10,248 nucleotides of DNA from Alphaproteobacteria bacterium (GTDB taxonomy: Bacteria; Pseudomonadota; Alphaproteobacteria; RS24): contig JAKMCZ010000206.1 of the NCBI GenBank assembly GCA_022428185.1, forward strand, positions 1 through 10,248, in the 5' to 3' direction. Below the pieces are notes generated by a model, which was not told the origin of the DNA, ran no database searches, and saw only the letters and a program-made list of their open reading frames with translations. This document shows positions 6,917-10,248 of the stretch, one piece after another; position 1 is the stretch's first letter, and the number at the start of each line of letters is the position of its first letter. The position numbers were made by a program, and so were the translations under genes.

Positions 6917-8561
6917 ATAGACGCTCCTTAAACGGCGCCATGCCGACGCGCTGATAGGTGTCGATGAAGCGTTCATCGCTTTCGCGTAAATCAGTATAGG
7001 TGGTGACGACGGTTTCAATCGCGTCAACAATATCTTCTTCGGTAAAGGCGCGTCCGGTTATCTGACCGATAGCGGCGTTTTCGTCTGCCGCGCCGCCGAG
7101 TGAGATTTGATAAAACTCAGTGCCTTTTTTATCGACGCCCAAAATGCCGATATGCCCGACATGGTGGTGGCCGCAGGCATTGATGCAGCCGGAGATTTTT
7201 ATTTTCAATTCGCCAATATCGTATTGCCTGTCGAGGTCGCTAAAGCGTTCGGAAATCTCTTGCGCCAGCGGTATCGAGCGCGCATTGGCGAGATTGCAAT
7301 AATCAAGCCCCGGGCAAGCAATCTGGTCTGAAATGAGGCCGAGATTGGCGGTTGCCAATTCATGCGCGGCGAGTGTGTCATATACGGTTTTCAAATCGTC
7401 CAGTTTCACATGCGGCAAAACCAGATTTTGTTCATGCGTCACGCGCAATTCGTCGAAACTATATTGCTCTGCCAAATCGGCAATCACGTCCATTTGCGCG
7501 TCGGTCGCATCGCCCGGCACGCCGCCAATCGGCTTCAGTGAGATATTGACGATCGCGTATCCCGACTGCTTATGCGCCACCACATTGGCGCGCACAAAGC
7601 GGGCAAAATCAGCGTCCTCGGCCAATGCTTTGGTGTGGGCGTCGCTTTCTTGCGACAGGGTTTCAAAATCGGGCGCGGCGAAGTAAGCGCTGATGCGGTC
7701 AATCTCTTCTTGCGGCACGCTGAGCATTTGGCCGGCATCGATTTTGGCAAATTCCGTCTCAACCAAGCGGCGCATTTCTTCTTCACCTGTTTCGTGAACC
7801 AGAATTTTAATCCGCGCCTTGTAAGAATTATCGCGCCGCCCCAGCATATTATAGGCGCGCATCACCGCCTCCAGATAAGCCAGCAATTTGGCCTTTGGGA
7901 CAAAATCGGTCATCTTTTTGGCGATGAACGGGGTGCGGCCTTGACCGCCGCCAACATGCACTTCATAGCCGATGTCGCCCGCGTCATTTTTCTTCACCAC
8001 AATACCGATATCGTGCAGTTTGATAGCGGCGCGGTCGTTCTCATGACCGGTCACGGCAATCTTGAATTTACGCGGTAGATACGTGAATTCGGGGTGGAAG
8101 GTCGACCATTGGCGAATGATTTCGGAAACGATGCGCGGGTCTTCGACCTCGCCGTCAATCGCACCCGCATATTGGTCTGAGGTGACATTGCGAATACAAT
8201 TGCCCGACGTCTGAATGGCATGCATCTCAACCGTCGCCAACTCGTCCAGCAGTTCGGGAATTTTATCCAATGCGGGCCAATTAAATTGAATGTTTTGCCG
8301 CGTGGTGAAATGGCCGTAGCCACGGTCATATTTGCGGGCAATATGCGCCAGCATGCGGACTTGCTCGCTGCGCAATGTGCCATAGGGAATGGCGACGCGC
8401 AGCATATAAGCGTGCAGTTGCAGATAAACGCCGTTCATCAGGCGCAGCGGTTTGAACTGATCTTCGCTCAACTCACCGGAGACGCGGCGCGCCACTTGGC
8501 CGCGAAACTGCTCGACACGGTCGGCAACCAGCTTGTGGTCAAACTCATCATAACGATACAT
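6909..8561 (-). CDS. cysI: Sulfite reductase, sirohaem/4Fe-4S haemoprotein (CysI-type)
   Basis: A 550-residue cytoplasmic enzyme that reduces sulfite to sulfide with six electrons for cysteine synthesis. It has the double-repeat nitrite/sulfite reductase architecture. The substrate and sirohaem region shows GHFTTRQNIQFNW (83-95) and NCIRNVTS (121-128), and RKFKIAV is at 164-170. The second half carries the cluster ligands C416-x5-C422 and C459-x3-C463 (ISGCINACGHHHVGHIG). The start at 8561 gives a family-length protein; GGAGG precedes it by nine bases. The frame is open further upstream, but that part is the DUF2849 gene in another frame. A ferredoxin or an NADPH flavoprotein must supply electrons, and no cysJ is present here. 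Assimilatory nitrite reductases are close relatives; the DUF2849 and DUF934 neighbours favour sulfite. Confidence 0.94.
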   Translation of the reverse strand: MYRYDEFDHKLVADRVEQFRGQVARRVSGELSEDQFKPLRLMNGVYLQLHAYMLRVAIPYGTLRSEQVRMLAHIARKYDRGYGHFTTRQNIQFNWPALDKIPELLDELATVEMHAIQTSGNCIRNVTSDQYAGAIDGEVEDPRIVSEIIRQWSTFHPEFTYLPRKFKIAVTGHENDRAAIKLHDIGIVVKKNDAGDIGYEVHVGGGQGRTPFIAKKMTDFVPKAKLLAYLEAVMRAYNMLGRRDNSYKARIKILVHETGEEEMRRLVETEFAKIDAGQMLSVPQEEIDRISAYFAAPDFETLSQESDAHTKALAEDADFARFVRANVVAHKQSGYAIVNISLKPIGGVPGDATDAQMDVIADLAEQYSFDELRVTHEQNLVLPHVKLDDLKTVYDTLAAHELATANLGLISDQIACPGLDYCNLANARSIPLAQEISERFSDLDRQYDIGELKIKISGCINACGHHHVGHIGILGVDKKGTEFYQISLGGAADENAAIGQITGRAFTEEDIVDAIETVVTTYTDLRESDERFIDTYQRVGMAPFKERLYD

Positions 8562-8565
8562 GGGC

Positions 8566-8889
8566 TTAGGCCTCCGCGCTTTGCTTGCCGAGGTCGAGGC
8601 GCACGGTCGGGCCGGCGGCGCGAATGGTCTCACGCACGCTGGCCGGTTTGTAAAATTTGCCGTCTTCCAGCACTTCAAACAAATAAGGTTCAAGCACATG
8701 GGCTTCAAAATCAGCCGGCATGGCGCGCGCCAAAAGCGCATCAGCGGCTTCGGCTCCGTCGGCAATATCCGCGTCGACGAAACGTTCCGCCCAGCGATTG
8801 TCAGCAGCCCAATACACCACCTCGCCATCGCTCAGGCGATTGGCGGTAACGGCTTGAAAGCGGGCTCCTTTTGCGGCGTGTTGCGCCAT
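8566..8889 (-). CDS. DUF2849 family protein, first gene of the sulfite reductase operon
   Basis: A 107-residue soluble protein. The pattern FQAVTANRLSDGEVVYW at the N-terminus and the VLEPYLFEVLEDG block (residues 65-77) are those of DUF2849, a small alphaproteobacterial family typically found just before cysI. It has no known biochemical activity. A GAGG about seven bases before the ATG supports the start. Only four bases separate its TAA from the cysI ATG, so it is co-transcribed with cysI, and the cysI ribosome binding site lies within its last codons. An accessory role in assembly of, or electron delivery to, the reductase is a reasonable inference from its constant position, but nothing in the sequence (no cysteine motif, no signal peptide) shows it directly. 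Confidence 0.85.
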   Translation of the reverse strand: MAQHAAKGARFQAVTANRLSDGEVVYWAADNRWAERFVDADIADGAEAADALLARAMPADFEAHVLEPYLFEVLEDGKFYKPASVRETIRAAGPTVRLDLGKQSAEA

Positions 8890-8917
8890 TGAAAATCCTC
8901 ATTGAAAAGACGCGCGG

Positions 8918-8946
8918 ATATTGCCTAATTTCCATAAACACGTCAA
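8918..8946 (-). promoter_or_regulatory. Possible promoter of the sulfite reductase operon
   Basis: On the minus strand TTGACG (8946-8941, five of six consensus) is followed after exactly 17 bases by CAATAT (8923-8918, only three of six). Transcription would begin near 8911, about 21 bases before the first gene. The poor -10 would fit a promoter that needs an activator; the palindrome at 8968-8985 is centred about 65 bases upstream of that start. Confidence 0.4.
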
Positions 8947-8967
8947 CAGCATGTAGAATAGGTTTAA

Positions 8968-8985
8968 CCACAAAATATTTTGTGG
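8968..8985. promoter_or_regulatory. 18-bp perfect palindrome, probable regulator site
   Basis: CCACAAAATATTTTGTGG is its own reverse complement over all 18 bases. It lies in the 155-bp gap between the divergent sulfite reductase operon and the plus-strand ORF at 9045. On the minus strand its centre is at about -65 of the proposed operon promoter. On the plus strand its right end (TTGTGG, 8980-8985) sits 17 bases before TATTTA, so it could also cover a weak promoter for the 9045 ORF. A dimeric transcription factor is the natural reading. I cannot assign it to a named regulon. Confidence 0.55.
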
Positions 8986-9044
8986 AAAAGCCGTTAGCTT
9001 TTTATTTACCGGTTTTTGAAATATTGGCCGCAAGGAGAAATCTG

Positions 9045-9428
9045 ATGCGGCTTTGGATGTTGATTGTTTTGAGTTTGGCTATGTTCATGCCGATACCGGC
9101 AATGGTTTGGCTTGGTCAATTAGAAGGCACGCCCGCTGCGTATCAATGCAGCGATGGGTTTTGTTCGTTATCAGCGCCGGAAACTTTCATGCCAACGATG
9201 CAGCAAAATCCATTCTATGAAGCTCAGCAAATAGAACAGGAAAATGCCCAGCAGCGACAGCAAGGCGAGGCTTGCGAACATGGTGGCTATTTCCAGCCGA
9301 TTGCCCGCCTCGATAATGCGCCAGGCAAGGCCGGTGCTGGCCCCCGAACCGGCGACGAATTCGGCAACCACCGCGCCTATCAGCGCCAAGCCACCGGATA
9401 TTTTGGCACCTGTCAGCATGGCCGGTAA
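9045..9428 (+). CDS. Small ORF with N-terminal membrane segment, antisense overlap with the permease
   Basis: Unrecognised. AAGGAG (9032-9037) lies seven bases before the ATG, a good initiation signal. The first 42 codons encode a hydrophobic segment (residues 3-23, MLIVLSLAMFMPIPAMVWL) and a short polar stretch with C35 and C40 (CSDGFC). This could be a signal anchor or a signal peptide of a small envelope protein. From codon 43 (9171) to the stop the frame runs antisense to the 3' end of the ABC permease. Its composition there (Gln-, Gly- and Arg-rich, no domain) looks like a shadow translation. The genuine gene is therefore probably only the 5' part, now truncated or accidentally extended. 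The frame is also open upstream of 9045, but without a start signal. Initiation is likely; the functional product is doubtful. Confidence 0.4.
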   Translation: MRLWMLIVLSLAMFMPIPAMVWLGQLEGTPAAYQCSDGFCSLSAPETFMPTMQQNPFYEAQQIEQENAQQRQQGEACEHGGYFQPIARLDNAPGKAGAGPRTGDEFGNHRAYQRQATGYFGTCQHGR

Positions 9429-9935
9429 GGCGGCGGGCAGTTCGAGATAGATAAGCCGCTGCCACCAAGCGGCACCGGACAGGCTCATTAAATCATGCAA
9501 TTGCGGGTCGATGCTGCGAAGCCCCTGCACCGTATTGGTCAAAAGCGGGAAGAAAGCGACAATCCAAGCAATAATTACCAGCGCGCGCGAGACATTATCA
9601 AAGCCGACCCAGATGAGAATAAGGGGCGCAATGGCGACCACGGGCGTGACCTGCAAGGTAACGACATAAGGATAAAGCGCCATCTCGATAAGCCGCGCGC
9701 GGGTGAAAATAATCGCCAGCGATATCGCCCCAATGATGGCCCAGAAAAAAGCCAGTGCGGTGACTTTGACGGTGACCCAAAGCGCTGTCATGAGCGAACC
9801 GAAATTATCGACCAGCGCGCCACCAATCGCTGACGGGGCGGGCAAGATGAACACCGGCACATCAGCCAGCGAGACCCAAATCTCCCAAAGGGCAAGCAGG
9901 GCAATGCCGACGATAAAGGGCACGAGATAGCGCAT
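9171..9935 (-). CDS. ABC transporter permease (nitrate/sulfonate/taurine/pyrimidine importer type)
   Basis: A 254-residue inner-membrane protein with about six hydrophobic segments, normal for the SsuC/TauC/ThiX-like BPD permease family. The family's N-terminal pattern VFILPAPSAI is at residues 28-37. The cytoplasmic EAA loop that contacts the ATPase spans about 149-180 (LMSLSGAAWWQRLIYLELPA...LTGAKISGG). It ends RWHESFRR, which looks like a native C-terminus. Its ATG is three bases after the stop of the ATPase gene, so the two form an operon. Candidate substrates are sulfonates, taurine, nitrate or a thiamin/riboflavin precursor. The nearby sulfite reductase makes a sulfonate tempting but proves nothing, since it is transcribed separately. 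The binding protein is not in the window. Confidence 0.88.
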   Translation of the reverse strand: MRYLVPFIVGIALLALWEIWVSLADVPVFILPAPSAIGGALVDNFGSLMTALWVTVKVTALAFFWAIIGAISLAIIFTRARLIEMALYPYVVTLQVTPVVAIAPLILIWVGFDNVSRALVIIAWIVAFFPLLTNTVQGLRSIDPQLHDLMSLSGAAWWQRLIYLELPAALPAMLTGAKISGGLALIGAVVAEFVAGSGASTGLAWRIIEAGNRLEIATMFASLALLSLLGIFLFYLLSFIEWILLHRWHESFRR

Positions 9936-9938
9936 CGT

Positions 9939-10248
9939 TTAGACCCTTTCTCCATGACCGAGCGCATTGCTTAGTTGTCGGCAAGCGGCATTAAAAGCGG
10001 CGGAGCTGCGAAAATCAGCATCGCGGTCGTTTTGATCAATTGCGATTTCTTCGGTTACTTTTCCGGCTTGCATCACCAGCGCGCGCTCGGCCAGATAGGC
10101 CGCTTCGGTAACTGAGTGTGTAACGAAAATAATCGTGCAATTTTGCTGTTGCCAAATGGCGCGCAATTCATCATCGAGGCGAAACCGCGTCAGCTCGTCC
10201 AAAGCGGCAAATGGCTCGTCCATCAATAAAACCGGCGGTCGCTTAGCC
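9939..10248 (-). CDS. ABC transporter ATP-binding protein (partial, C-terminal part)
   Basis: The last 103 codons of an ABC ATPase whose beginning lies beyond the right edge. Visible are the Walker B PVLLMDEP followed by the D-loop AALDELTR, and the H-loop histidine in IIFVTHSVTEAAYLAERALVM. These are the hallmarks of the SsuB/TauB/NrtD-type importer ATPases. The reading frame continues open to the window edge, so the Met-initiated part near 10226 is not the real start. Walker A, the Q-loop and the signature motif are out of view. The gene precedes the permease by three bases and energises it at the inner membrane. The C-terminal extension is short, so no added regulatory domain is seen. Confidence 0.9.
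   Translation of the reverse strand, partial: AKRPPVLLMDEPFAALDELTRFRLDDELRAIWQQQNCTIIFVTHSVTEAAYLAERALVMQAGKVTEEIAIDQNDRDADFRSSAAFNAACRQLSNALGHGERV

Noticed and set aside
8220..8849. Long open frames opposite cysI and DUF2849 (also 7572-8078 and, opposite the hydratase and exporter, 2074-2889)
   Set aside because: They are fully antisense to well-recognised genes, have no family motifs and have compositions typical of shadow frames in moderately GC-rich coding DNA.
8963..8990. Two near-DnaA-box sequences (TTAACCACA on plus, TTTTCCACA on minus) flanking the 18-bp palindrome
   Set aside because: Each has a mismatch to TTATCCACA, they are created by the palindrome itself, and no origin features (AT-rich unwinding region, dnaA/dnaN genes) are nearby.
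1..10248. CRISPR array, insertion sequence, prophage, defence or toxin-antitoxin system
   Set aside because: No spaced direct repeats, transposase, integrase, nuclease or antitoxin-like genes are visible on either strand.

Overview
The window looks like a chromosomal stretch of an alphaproteobacterium with moderate GC (a little over half by eye). The main evidence is the company of small families typical of that class: DUF1491, DUF2849 and DUF934 proteins, the last two flanking a sirohaem sulfite reductase, plus a stand-alone SufE. A marine or Rhodobiaceae-like lineage is possible, but the sequence alone does not settle the genus. I see no rRNA, tRNA, CRISPR array, insertion sequence or phage gene. 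There is no stretch over 300 bases without a gene.

Layout. (1) Positions 1-2451 hold a divergent lipid or acid catabolism pair: an AMP-forming acyl-CoA synthetase on the minus strand, cut by the left edge, and a crotonase-fold enoyl-CoA hydratase/isomerase on the plus strand. They share an 84-bp promoter region. (2) 2454-3698 (minus) is an MFS_3-type exporter, tail to tail with the hydratase. A perfect 7-bp-armed palindrome lies over its probable promoter. (3) 3867-4274 (minus) is SufE, divergent from a DUF1491 gene (4346-4702) that is translationally coupled to an MscS-type mechanosensitive channel (4702-5796). (4) 5853-6326 (plus) is an unrecognised, AT-richer gene encoding a protein with an internal 13-residue tandem duplication and a C-terminal CxxC...CxxC zinc-ribbon-like end. 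(5) 6386-8889 (minus) is a compact assimilatory sulfite reduction operon: DUF2849, sulfite reductase haemoprotein, DUF934. Neither cysG nor cysH is adjacent. An 18-bp perfect palindrome sits upstream. (6) 9045-9428 (plus) is a small ORF with a good ribosome binding site and an N-terminal hydrophobic segment; two thirds of it runs antisense into the next gene. (7) 9171-10248 (minus) carries the permease and the end of the ATPase of a nitrate/sulfonate/pyrimidine-type ABC importer, cut by the right edge.

How the genes work together. The synthetase and hydratase probably act in sequence on one acyl-CoA pathway. The DUF2849-CysI-DUF934 block reduces sulfite to sulfide for cysteine synthesis, and SufE passes cysteine-derived sulfur to Fe-S assembly, on which CysI itself depends. 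The ABC importer could bring in a sulfur compound or a vitamin precursor, but its substrate cannot be read here. I did not find a clear new biological system. The points most worth a second look are the orphan repeat/zinc-ribbon protein, the two perfect palindromes in promoter regions, and the antisense-overlapping ORF at 9045.
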